This document shows, piece after piece, positions 1 to 5,621 of a stretch of DNA of 7,838 nt. Positions within the stretch are counted from its first letter, which is position 1, and each line of letters begins with the position of its first letter. Under the pieces are notes generated by a model. That model saw only the letters and a list, made by a program, of their open reading frames with translations, had not been told where the DNA came from and did not search any database. The stretch comes from Caryophanales bacterium (GTDB taxonomy: Bacteria; Bacillota_I; Bacilli_A; RFN20; CAG-288): the NCBI GenBank assembly GCA_021621525.1, contig JAJVUU010000078.1, positions 1-7,838 on the forward strand, in the 5' to 3' direction. The position numbers were made by a program, and so were the translations under genes.

Positions 1-98
1 CTTTAAAACTGAATTATAAATAAATATGTCTTAAAAATGCGAGGATTATCGATAAATTTACATCTTTTAGATACGACAGATCGAATTAAAAGTTGAAG

Positions 99-149
99 AA
101 AAACAATCCACATCCGTTGTGCCTATGTGGTGGATGTCTATCTGTTTTT
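99..149 (-). other. Imperfect hairpin in the dnaA downstream spacer
   Basis: An inner perfect 6-bp stem pairs CCACAT (108-113) with ATGTGG (125-130) around an 11-nt loop. An outer 7-bp stem pairs AAAAACA (99-105) with TGTTTTT (143-149), separated from the inner stem by an unequal bulge. Read leftward, the inner stem is followed by ATTGTTTTTCTTC, so it could act as a weak second terminator or as an attenuator in a dnaN leader. It could also be a structural element of the origin, since the arms resemble DnaA-box halves. The pairing is visible in the sequence; the function is not known. Confidence 0.35.
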
Positions 150-157
150 GTGGGTAA
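149..157 (-). promoter_or_regulatory. Near-consensus DnaA box downstream of dnaA
   Basis: TGTGGGTAA is the reverse complement of TTACCCACA, one mismatch from the consensus TTATCCACA. It is the only good box on this side of dnaA. Confidence 0.4.
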
Positions 158-175
158 CTTCTTTTTCAGGAATGT

Positions 176-219
176 AATAGAAAGAAAATAGAGGCTCCCT
201 TTCATGAGAGTCTCTATTT
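176..219 (-). terminator. Intrinsic terminator of dnaA
   Basis: On the minus strand an 8-bp stem (AAATAGAG with CTCTATTT), one A-C mismatch and a further 5-bp stem (CTCTC with GGGAG, one G-U) close a 6-nt loop ATGAAA. The arms are 206-219 and 186-199. The hairpin is followed leftward by a U-rich run (TTTTCTTTC). The dnaA stop codon TAG (214-216) lies inside the upstream arm, so termination comes right at the end of the gene. There is no T-run in the rightward direction, so it should act on dnaA transcripts only. Confidence 0.85.
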
Positions 220-1581
220 GGATTGCTTTATCTTTGCACTGAGATCATCGACGGCCTTTTTTAAGGCGACGTCGTTTTTCAAGCTGTTTTGAATCTTGTT
301 GACGTTGGCAAGGACGGTCGTATGGTCTTTGCCGAACTGACGTCCTATTTCCTGATATGGTGTATTGAGAATGCTTCTTGTCAGATACATCGCAATCTGC
401 CTGGCCAGGGCAATCTGTGATGTACGGACCTTGCTTTTGAGCTGAGCCTCGGTCATGTTGTAGTATTCACTGACGATGCGGATAATCAGGGAAATATCGA
501 CTTTTCCTTGCTTTGAACGTCTCTTTTCATCGACTTCGAAGACACTCTTGGCAAATTCGAGGTCGATGTCTCCCGTCGGTTTCTTCGTCGTGATGGCAAA
601 GAGAAGGTTGTTGTAGGCCCCTTCCAGCTCCCTGACGTTTTTTCCGTAGTTGAAGGCAAGATAGTCAAGGACGTCTTCTTTGAAGATATCGAGGCTGAGG
701 GAAGAGTTCTTGATCTTCATCTTCAGGATTTCAACCAAGGTCTCCTTGTTCGGGTTGGCAATGGAGATGGATAGTCCTCCTGAGAAGCGGGTGACAAGAC
801 GGTCAGGAATGCCTTTCAGTTCATCCGGAGGACAGTCACTGGTAAGGACGATCTGCTTCTCACGGGCGACAAGGAGGTTGAAGACGTTGAAGAACATCGT
901 CTGGCAGGCTTCCTTGTTGGCCAAGAACTGGATGTCATCGACCAAAAGAAGGTCGATGGTGGCAAAGAAGTCCTTCAAGGATTCGCTTTCCCTGGTACCC
1001 AAGGCAAAACGGATGTATTCATTGACAAAGTCCTCACTGGTGATGTAGAGGACCTTGGCCTGAGGATATTTCTGCTGATAGGCATTGCCGATGGCCTGAA
1101 GCAGATGGGTCTTTCCAAGTCCGGATTTTGAATAAAGGAAGATAGGATTGTTCTTGCCGGGATATTCGACGGCGAAGATGCTGGCAAGGTAAGCATTTCT
1201 GTTATAGGAACCGACGACGAAGTTGTCGAAGGTGAAATGTTTCTGGAGATAGGAATTCTGGAAGAAGGAGGAATTGGCCTTTGAAATCATCTTGGCCTTT
1301 TCCTGATAGCTCTTCTTGTCGACGATGTCGATGGTGGCATTGGTCTCAAGAAGGTCAGACATGATTTTCTGAATCAAGGGAAGCATGGATGTCTTGATCA
1401 TCAATGCATCGGATGAGGTGTCTGTGACAAAGGTGACGACATCTCCTTCGATGGATTTCAGTTCGAAGGCATCGGGTGAGAAAAGGGTATCGAAAATCTG
1501 ACTGGAAACTTTGCCTTTGAGAGTGTCAAGGAGTTTTTCGTAGATATCATTTTTTTGGCGGTCGAGATTTGTTTCTCTCAT
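214..1581 (-). CDS. dnaA: Chromosomal replication initiator protein DnaA
   Basis: DnaA is the AAA+ protein that binds TTATCCACA boxes at oriC, forms an ATP-dependent oligomer, melts the origin and helps load the replicative helicase. All four domains can be seen in 455 residues: domain I (about 1-90), a very short linker (about 91-115), the AAA+ core from FTFDNFVVG (116-124), and DNA-binding domain IV (about 360-455). The core has Walker A SGLGKT (153-158), Walker B LLLVDD (211-216), sensor I around IVLTSD (244-249), the arginine-finger region DRLVTRF (260-266) and sensor II NVRELEG (315-321). Domain IV carries ARQIAMYL (393-400) and KDHTTV (418-423). Oddities: the first P-loop glycine is Ser151, the usual Arg after TSD is Cys250, and the loop before DHTTV is one residue shorter than the usual FGGRDHTTV. 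The start has GAAGGAG 12 nt upstream (1594-1600). The identification is secure; autoregulation through nearby DnaA boxes is inferred. Confidence 0.98.
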   Translation of the reverse strand: MRETNLDRQKNDIYEKLLDTLKGKVSSQIFDTLFSPDAFELKSIEGDVVTFVTDTSSDALMIKTSMLPLIQKIMSDLLETNATIDIVDKKSYQEKAKMISKANSSFFQNSYLQKHFTFDNFVVGSYNRNAYLASIFAVEYPGKNNPIFLYSKSGLGKTHLLQAIGNAYQQKYPQAKVLYITSEDFVNEYIRFALGTRESESLKDFFATIDLLLVDDIQFLANKEACQTMFFNVFNLLVAREKQIVLTSDCPPDELKGIPDRLVTRFSGGLSISIANPNKETLVEILKMKIKNSSLSLDIFKEDVLDYLAFNYGKNVRELEGAYNNLLFAITTKKPTGDIDLEFAKSVFEVDEKRRSKQGKVDISLIIRIVSEYYNMTEAQLKSKVRTSQIALARQIAMYLTRSILNTPYQEIGRQFGKDHTTVLANVNKIQNSLKNDVALKKAVDDLSAKIKQSK

Positions 1582-1612
1582 AAAAGCGTAGTTCTCCTTC
1601 TAAGGTAGCAAC

Positions 1613-1641
1613 ATTATATAGTGATTGCCTTTGGATTGAAA
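1613..1641 (-). promoter_or_regulatory. Probable dnaA promoter
   Basis: On the minus strand a perfect TATAAT -10 (1613-1618) sits about 32 nt before the dnaA start. The hexamer 17 bp upstream is TTTCAA (1636-1641), only a 3 of 6 match to TTGACA. The Shine-Dalgarno GAAGGAG lies between the -10 and the ATG. A perfect DnaA box (1664-1672) is about 23 bp upstream of the -35 position, where bound DnaA could repress or activate. The -10 is strong and the -35 weak. Confidence 0.6.
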
Positions 1642-1663
1642 GGAAAATCTCGGCTCAAAAAAG

Positions 1664-1672
1664 TTATCCACA
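1664..1672 (+). promoter_or_regulatory. DnaA box, perfect (dnaA-promoter proximal)
   Basis: Exact TTATCCACA on the plus strand, the box nearest the dnaA promoter (the -10 at 1613-1618). Its position fits DnaA autoregulation as well as origin function. Confidence 0.9.
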
Positions 1673-1719
1673 CCCGATTTCACATGAATTCATTCTTATT
1701 GATATAAGTAGGATTTGAG

Positions 1720-1728
1720 TTATCCACA
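1720..1728 (+). promoter_or_regulatory. DnaA box, perfect, flanking an AT-rich stretch
   Basis: Exact TTATCCACA on the plus strand. The AT-rich stretch on its 5' side (about 1685-1719, with GATATAAGTAG at 1701-1711) separates it from the box at 1664. It faces the minus-strand array that begins at 1739, so box polarity reverses here. Confidence 0.9.
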
Positions 1729-1738
1729 AACAATATAT

Positions 1739-1796
1739 TGTGGATAACCTGTGGATAAAACGTGTGTGGATAACTATATTGTGGATAAGTGGATAA
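1739..1796 (-). repeat. Dense array of five tandem DnaA boxes
   Basis: Four exact boxes (TGTGGATAA in plus-strand sequence) start at 1739, 1750, 1765 and 1780, followed by a one-mismatch box (AGTGGATAA) at 1788 that shares one base with its neighbour. Start-to-start distances are 11, 15, 15 and 8 bp, and all have the same orientation. ATATTGTGGATAA occurs at both 1735-1747 and 1776-1788, so flanking bases were copied along with the boxes. This is the likely core for DnaA oligomer assembly. Confidence 0.92.
1740..1758 (+). repeat. 19-bp direct repeat, copy 1 (DnaA box pair)
   Basis: GTGGATAACCTGTGGATAA, two boxes 11 bp apart (the first without its leading base). An identical 19-bp copy begins at 1915, 175 bp away. 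The spacer CCT is kept as well as the boxes, so the repeat looks like a copied unit rather than independently arisen boxes. Confidence 0.9.
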
Positions 1797-1860
1797 CTAC
1801 CCACATTCCACAAAGATATCAACAATGAAAAACAGCGATAAATACGTATATTTTGCCATG

Positions 1861-1933
1861 TTATCAACAAATGTAAAACAGGTTATGAACAGGCTGTGGA
1901 TAGCCTATATTTTGGTGGATAACCTGTGGATAA
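1861..1933. repeat. Second group of DnaA boxes, mostly degenerate
   Basis: It contains a plus-strand TTATCAACA (1861-1869, one mismatch) and minus-strand boxes read in plus sequence as TGTGGATAG (1895-1903, one mismatch), GGTGGATAA (1914-1922, one mismatch) and TGTGGATAA (1925-1933, exact). A two-mismatch TTATGAACA lies at 1883-1891. Weaker boxes of this kind are in other bacteria the sites that fill last or need DnaA-ATP; that role is only inferred here. Confidence 0.75.
1915..1933 (+). repeat. 19-bp direct repeat, copy 2 (DnaA box pair)
   Basis: Exact copy of 1740-1758, again holding two same-strand box sequences 11 bp apart. The base before it is G rather than T, so the first box here is the one-mismatch GGTGGATAA. 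Confidence 0.9.
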
Positions 1934-1994
1934 GTCATGCTTACAAGCCTCCTTTCAATAAAAGCACTGTGGAAAGAAACAAGGGGTTATACAC

Positions 1995-2022
1995 CACTTT
2001 GGAAAGTGTGCAAAGTGCGCAC
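1995..2022. repeat. Cluster of short inverted and direct repeats (possible operator)
   Basis: CACTTT-GG-AAAGTG (1995-2008) is a perfect 6-bp inverted repeat. Its right arm begins a tandem pair, AAAGTGTGC then AAAGTGCGC (2003-2020), and the block ends in the perfect 8-bp palindrome GTGCGCAC (2015-2022). In RNA, GTGTGC (2006-2011) could pair with GCGCAC (2017-2022) around a 5-nt loop, but no T-run follows directly, so a terminator is unlikely. It lies about 73 bp upstream of the probable ABC promoter and between two perfect DnaA boxes, so a regulator or origin-binding protein site is possible. The function is unknown. Confidence 0.45.
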
Positions 2023-2053
2023 GCATCGGATTTTTGTACGTCAAAAAATAATT

Positions 2054-2062
2054 TGTGGATAA
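2054..2062 (-). promoter_or_regulatory. DnaA box, perfect, right edge of oriC
   Basis: Exact TGTGGATAA in plus sequence (TTATCCACA on the minus strand), isolated by about 120 bp from the rest of the array. It follows an A/T run (2043-2053) and sits just upstream of the probable ABC promoter, so DnaA might influence that promoter. Confidence 0.88.
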
Positions 2063-2094
2063 CCATCACAAAATAGGAATATGTCATGTTTTCC

Positions 2095-2123
2095 TTACTA
2101 CTTTTCTTTTCTCCGTGTACAAT
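2095..2123 (+). promoter_or_regulatory. Probable promoter of the ABC exporter operon
   Basis: TACAAT (2118-2123) is a 5 of 6 match to the -10 consensus, with TTACTA (2095-2100, 3 of 6) exactly 17 bp upstream. The expected start of transcription is near 2130, giving a leader of under 20 nt before the first gene. The -35 is weak. Confidence 0.45.
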
Positions 2124-2146
2124 GAATTCGGACAAGGTTAAAATCG

Positions 2147-3919
2147 GTGGCTATGAAAAAACATAATATCAAACTTTCCGGGCATCCGGAAAAACTGACA
2201 TCATACTTCAAACTATCCCTGCCTCTGATGATCATGATTTCGATATCCGGTATCCTGTACAACCTAGGTATGTTGGCAAATCCTTATTTCGAGGGCCTGC
2301 TTGTCGATACGATTTCAAACCCTGAGACGAGCTTACAGCAGTTCCTCTTCCTGATTTTCATCTTCGTCCTTACCATCCTCTTGGTCCAGGTCTTCAGAGC
2401 TATCAAGAGATATCTTGTAAGAAGGTTCAACAACAATACCGTTACGACCATCCGCAAGACACTCTATAACAATCTGATGAACGAATCTCTTCTCCAGCTT
2501 CAAAATGAGAACATGGGTCAGCTCCTCACAAGGCTTCAAAGCGATTGCTTCCAGACCTGTGAAGGACTTCGAAAACTGACGACGGAAATCTTTGATACCG
2601 TCTTCCTCTTTCTTTTCTACATCATGTATCTATGCTTCTATTCCGTGAAGATGACGCTGTTTGCCTTGATACCTGTCTTCTTTGCCATCCTTTTTGCCTT
2701 CCTGATGAGAAAGAAAATCTATCAGGCCAATGTCGCTGCCAAGAAGGCCAATGCCAGATTGTCCAATGAGACCTACTCTCTTTTTGACCATGCTCTTCTC
2801 TTCCGCCTCTATTCCAGGGATGAGGAGAACTTAAGAAGATATGATGACGTATTGAAGGATTATGAGAAGAAGAATGTCCATTCCGAACTTCTTTCTGAGA
2901 TGTATGTTCCTATCAGCAATGTCATCTCCCTTCTAGGTCTTCTTCCCATCATCTATCTTGGAAGTGCAGCAGTCATCGATTCTGCCTCTTTCACTCTTTC
3001 CGTCCCTTATGTCATGAATGAAAACTGGACCATCGGTGCACTGACGACCTATGTGACGACTTTTGTCCTTCTTTCTTCCAAGGCCAGCCATACGGCAAAC
3101 CTCTTCTCAAGCATTGAGAAGGGTCTATCTTCCTGGAAGAGAATCAAGCCTTATATCAAACCCTATCAGGAATATCCAAAGAAAGAGATACTTCAGGGAG
3201 ATTCCCTTGTCTTGAGGAATTTTTCCATCTCTACGGATGAACGTGTACTCTTTCATGATCTGAACCTGGCATGCAGGAAGGGAGAAGTCGTTGCTCTTAC
3301 TGGCATGGTAGCAAGCGGAAAGTCTTATTTTGGAAAAGTGTTCCTTGATGAGGTTCCATATTCTGGAAGTGCCGTTCTTTTTGGTAAGGAAGTCAGGGAT
3401 TTCACAAAAGGTGAAATCAAAGGCAATGTCACCTATATGGGACACCGCTGTGAACTTGTTTCTGATACCATCAGAGACAACATCGCCTATGGTGAAGAAA
3501 AAGACGTCAAGCCTTATCTTGATATGGTCGACTTCAACAAGGATATGGAAAGCATGAGGCAGAAGGAGGAAACCCTTGTCGGCAATGAAGGCGTCAAGCT
3601 TTCCGGTGGCCAGCAGGAGAGAATCGCCTTGGCAAGAACTTTCTATCATAAGAAGGGACTTGTCATCCTCGATGATCCTTTTGCCAGCGTCGATATCAAG
3701 ACGGAGCATACCATCATGAACAGCTTGAGAAAAGAAGCAGAGGATAGCATCATCCTTTTCTTCAGCCACAGGCTGTCCTATTTTCCTTGTTGTGACAAAA
3801 TCATCGTCATCAATGATGACGGAAGCCTGAGTACCGGTACGCACGAGTCTCTTCTTAAGGATAACAGGACGTATCAGGAACTATATCAGCTTCAGCTTCT
3901 GGAGGTGAATCATGAATAA
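2147..3919 (+). CDS. ABC exporter half-transporter, degenerate ATP-site subunit
   Basis: A membrane domain is fused to a nucleotide-binding domain in 590 residues, the usual size for a multidrug/lipid-type ABC exporter half. About six hydrophobic segments lie near 24-46, 66-86, 149-165, 168-187, 255-275 and 297-315. The ATPase domain (about 350-585) has Walker A GMVASGKS (386-393), a canonical signature LSGGQQ (485-490), D-loop ASVD (513-516) and H-loop His541. Its own ATP site is degenerate: Walker B is VILDD with Asp510 in place of the catalytic Glu, His433 stands where the Q-loop Gln should be, the fourth P-loop residue is Ala389 instead of Gly, and no A-loop tyrosine is seen (about 359-362). 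The loop before the last membrane helix (about 275-296) seems longer than usual. GTG at 2147 has AAGG 9 nt upstream; ATG at 2153 is an alternative start. The gene overlaps its partner by 8 nt. Substrate unknown; a drug, peptide or lipid is possible. Confidence 0.92.
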   Translation: MAMKKHNIKLSGHPEKLTSYFKLSLPLMIMISISGILYNLGMLANPYFEGLLVDTISNPETSLQQFLFLIFIFVLTILLVQVFRAIKRYLVRRFNNNTVTTIRKTLYNNLMNESLLQLQNENMGQLLTRLQSDCFQTCEGLRKLTTEIFDTVFLFLFYIMYLCFYSVKMTLFALIPVFFAILFAFLMRKKIYQANVAAKKANARLSNETYSLFDHALLFRLYSRDEENLRRYDDVLKDYEKKNVHSELLSEMYVPISNVISLLGLLPIIYLGSAAVIDSASFTLSVPYVMNENWTIGALTTYVTTFVLLSSKASHTANLFSSIEKGLSSWKRIKPYIKPYQEYPKKEILQGDSLVLRNFSISTDERVLFHDLNLACRKGEVVALTGMVASGKSYFGKVFLDEVPYSGSAVLFGKEVRDFTKGEIKGNVTYMGHRCELVSDTIRDNIAYGEEKDVKPYLDMVDFNKDMESMRQKEETLVGNEGVKLSGGQQERIALARTFYHKKGLVILDDPFASVDIKTEHTIMNSLRKEAEDSIILFFSHRLSYFPCCDKIIVINDDGSLSTGTHESLLKDNRTYQELYQLQLLEVNHE

Positions 3920-5621
3920 CCATGGATTCAGGATGTCATCGTTTCTGAAGTCATTCATTCAGAAGAACAGGGCTTTGACGATTTCTCTTGTCGCCTTTAT
4001 CTTCCTTGCTGCTCTTTCCGGTCTTCTCCCTCCATATATGATGCGTTATCTGTTGGATGATGTCATTCCTGATCATATGTCTGGACAAGCCGGCGGAAAC
4101 GGCATGCTGATTCTGTTCTCATTCCTTTATTTCTTATCCTATTTCCTGGTCGGCGGATTCACCGTCATGGAGAACTTCCTCTTGAGTTTCTTCGGCCAGA
4201 GGATGATTCATGAAATGCGATATGAGATGATAAACAAGGCAGATAAGCTGAAAGCCAACTTCTATACACATCATGGAAAGGGCGAGATGCTTTCAAGAGT
4301 CATGGATGATGTATACGCTGTCGAGACCCTTTTTGCCTCTGGCATTGTATCTATCCTGGTCTCTCTGATCAAGATCATCGGTATCCTCGTTTCCATCTTC
4401 CTCTTCAGCTGGCTTCTAGGTCTTATCATCCTATGTCTTATTCCAGTCATCTACGTTATCACAAGGCTTATCAGCAAAAAGATGCTAAAAGCAAACCTCA
4501 ACAACAGAAAAGCCATCAATGCCCAGGTTAATTCCATCTCTGAATCCTTGGAGAACATGAGGACCATCCAGAATCTTGACAAGGAAAAATATCGTGAGGA
4601 CGGATATGTCAGTCTTTTGGAGTCATCCTATAGGATGAGAGACCGTTCTGCCGTGCTTGACGCTGTCTTTTCTCCGATTGTCGAACTGCTCAAAGCACTT
4701 CTCATCGCTCTTGTCAGCTTCCTTGTCTTCTATTTGTCTTCATCCGATGTCGTGGCGGGATTCACTGCCGGAACGTTCGCTGCATCCCTTTCCTTCATCA
4801 GCAATATTTTTTCTCCGATTCAGAACATCGGACAAGAGATGCAGACGATGCAGGAAGGTGTTTCCGGATTGAAGAGAGTGATAGCCTTCATGAATGAAAA
4901 GGAAATCAATCAGAAGGATGATGCTCTGACATATGAAACAATATTTAAGGAAGAAAAAGACAACATAATTGAAGTTGACAACTTAAGCTTTCGATATGAC
5001 GATGGAGATGTTGACATCTTTCATGGAACGAATTTTGTCATCCAAAAAGGGGAAAAGGTCACCATCGTCGGAAGAACCGGTGCCGGAAAGACGACCTTCT
5101 TCAAGATGCTGTTGGGACTTGAAAATCCGACCGCTGGGAAAGTCCTTGTCAACGGATATGATGCCAGCATGATTCCAGATAAGGAAAAGAGAAGAATCTT
5201 AGGTTATGTCGAACAGGGGTTCCAAAGCGTCAACGGAGCTATCATGGATCAGATCACCTTATATGATGAGAAGTACTCTCTTGACGAGGTGAGAAAGGTC
5301 ATGCAGAAGGTCAACCTGGATGATTATGTCATGAATGATATCAAGGGTGGATATCAGGCTATGTTCAAGGAGCCGGAGTTCTCAAGAGGACAGCTTCAGC
5401 TTCTTTCATTAGCCAGGGCTCTTTTAAGCAATCCAAAGATTCTGCTTCTTGATGAAATCAGTGCAAACCTGGATTCCAAGACGGAAAAAGATGTCATCTC
5501 TGCCCTTTCGGACATCGGTGACGATAAGACGATTCTTTCTATTTCTCATCGTCTTTCTGATCAGCTGGGCTTTGACAAGACGATTGAAATCACAAATCAA
5601 GACTTGCCAGAGGAGCGATGA
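3912..5621 (+). CDS. ABC exporter half-transporter, catalytic-site subunit
   Basis: This is the second half of the exporter, 569 residues, with hydrophobic segments near 20-41, 64-82, 140-163, 165-186, 257-276 and 283-302 and an ATPase domain from about 352. Walker A GRTGAGKT (387-394), Q-loop Gln435, Walker B ILLLDE with catalytic Glu515, H-loop His546 and A-loop Tyr362 are all intact. The signature is FSRGQ (490-494) instead of LSGGQ. The defects complement those of the upstream gene: this Walker A/B with the partner's good signature makes one working site, and this poor signature with the partner's degenerate Walker B makes the other, as in the BmrCD, LmrCD and TM287/288 heterodimers. The start has a strong GGAGGT 5 nt upstream (3901-3906), inside the previous gene, and the 8-nt overlap suggests translational coupling. 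The 3' end overlaps thiN by 32 nt on the other strand. Confidence 0.93.
   Translation: MNNHGFRMSSFLKSFIQKNRALTISLVAFIFLAALSGLLPPYMMRYLLDDVIPDHMSGQAGGNGMLILFSFLYFLSYFLVGGFTVMENFLLSFFGQRMIHEMRYEMINKADKLKANFYTHHGKGEMLSRVMDDVYAVETLFASGIVSILVSLIKIIGILVSIFLFSWLLGLIILCLIPVIYVITRLISKKMLKANLNNRKAINAQVNSISESLENMRTIQNLDKEKYREDGYVSLLESSYRMRDRSAVLDAVFSPIVELLKALLIALVSFLVFYLSSSDVVAGFTAGTFAASLSFISNIFSPIQNIGQEMQTMQEGVSGLKRVIAFMNEKEINQKDDALTYETIFKEEKDNIIEVDNLSFRYDDGDVDIFHGTNFVIQKGEKVTIVGRTGAGKTTFFKMLLGLENPTAGKVLVNGYDASMIPDKEKRRILGYVEQGFQSVNGAIMDQITLYDEKYSLDEVRKVMQKVNLDDYVMNDIKGGYQAMFKEPEFSRGQLQLLSLARALLSNPKILLLDEISANLDSKTEKDVISALSDIGDDKTILSISHRLSDQLGFDKTIEITNQDLPEER

Larger units (their letters stand above)
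1..185. other. Non-coding spacer downstream of dnaA (probable dnaA-dnaN spacer)
   Basis: No credible reading frame lies here. The stretch follows the end of leftward dnaA; in Firmicutes the next gene is normally dnaN, about 200 bp on, so this is probably the dnaA-dnaN spacer, cut by the window edge before dnaN. It holds one single-mismatch DnaA box (149-157, TGTGGGTAA), a two-mismatch box-like site (104-112), a hairpin (99-149), and a leftward TATAAT (13-18) without a good -35 hexamer, which could belong to a dnaN promoter. In Bacillus the dnaA-dnaN spacer is the second half of a bipartite origin; the near-consensus box makes a minor role possible here, but the main box array is on the other side of dnaA. 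That dnaN lies to the left is inference. Confidence 0.6.
1664..2062. other. oriC: Chromosomal replication origin, oriC
   Basis: The 565-nt gap between dnaA and the divergent ABC transporter genes contains eight exact copies of the DnaA box TTATCCACA, two on the plus strand and six on the minus strand, plus at least four copies with one mismatch. Such density beside dnaA is diagnostic of a bacterial origin. The boxes fall in three groups: 1664-1796 (dense), 1861-1933 (mostly one-mismatch) and an isolated perfect box at 2054-2062. AT-rich stretches that could be the unwinding element lie at 1674-1719, 1823-1880 and 2041-2053. Several open frames here (such as 1789-2076) are chance products of the repeats. 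Identification is by direct sight of the boxes plus gene context; the unwinding site is not resolved. Confidence 0.93.

Noticed and set aside
13..41. Leftward dnaN promoter based on TATAAT at 13-18
   Set aside because: The hexamer 17 bp upstream (CGCATT) does not resemble a -35, and dnaN is not visible; it is kept only as a note in the spacer entry.
680..1048. Plus-strand frame within dnaA
   Set aside because: It is opposite the DnaA AAA+ core, which is unmistakable.
1739..1933. CRISPR array
   Set aside because: The repeats are 9-19 bp DnaA boxes with spacings of 8-19 bp and no unique 30-bp spacers.
1664..2135. Open frames inside the origin (1664-1870 minus, 1789-2076 plus, 1941-2135 minus)
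   Set aside because: Their products are low-complexity readings of repeated DnaA boxes, they lack good ribosome sites and overlap one another; the region is oriC.
3125..3844. 239-residue frame antisense to the first exporter gene
   Set aside because: It lies wholly opposite a gene with all ABC motifs in order and has no recognisable domain, so it is a shadow frame.
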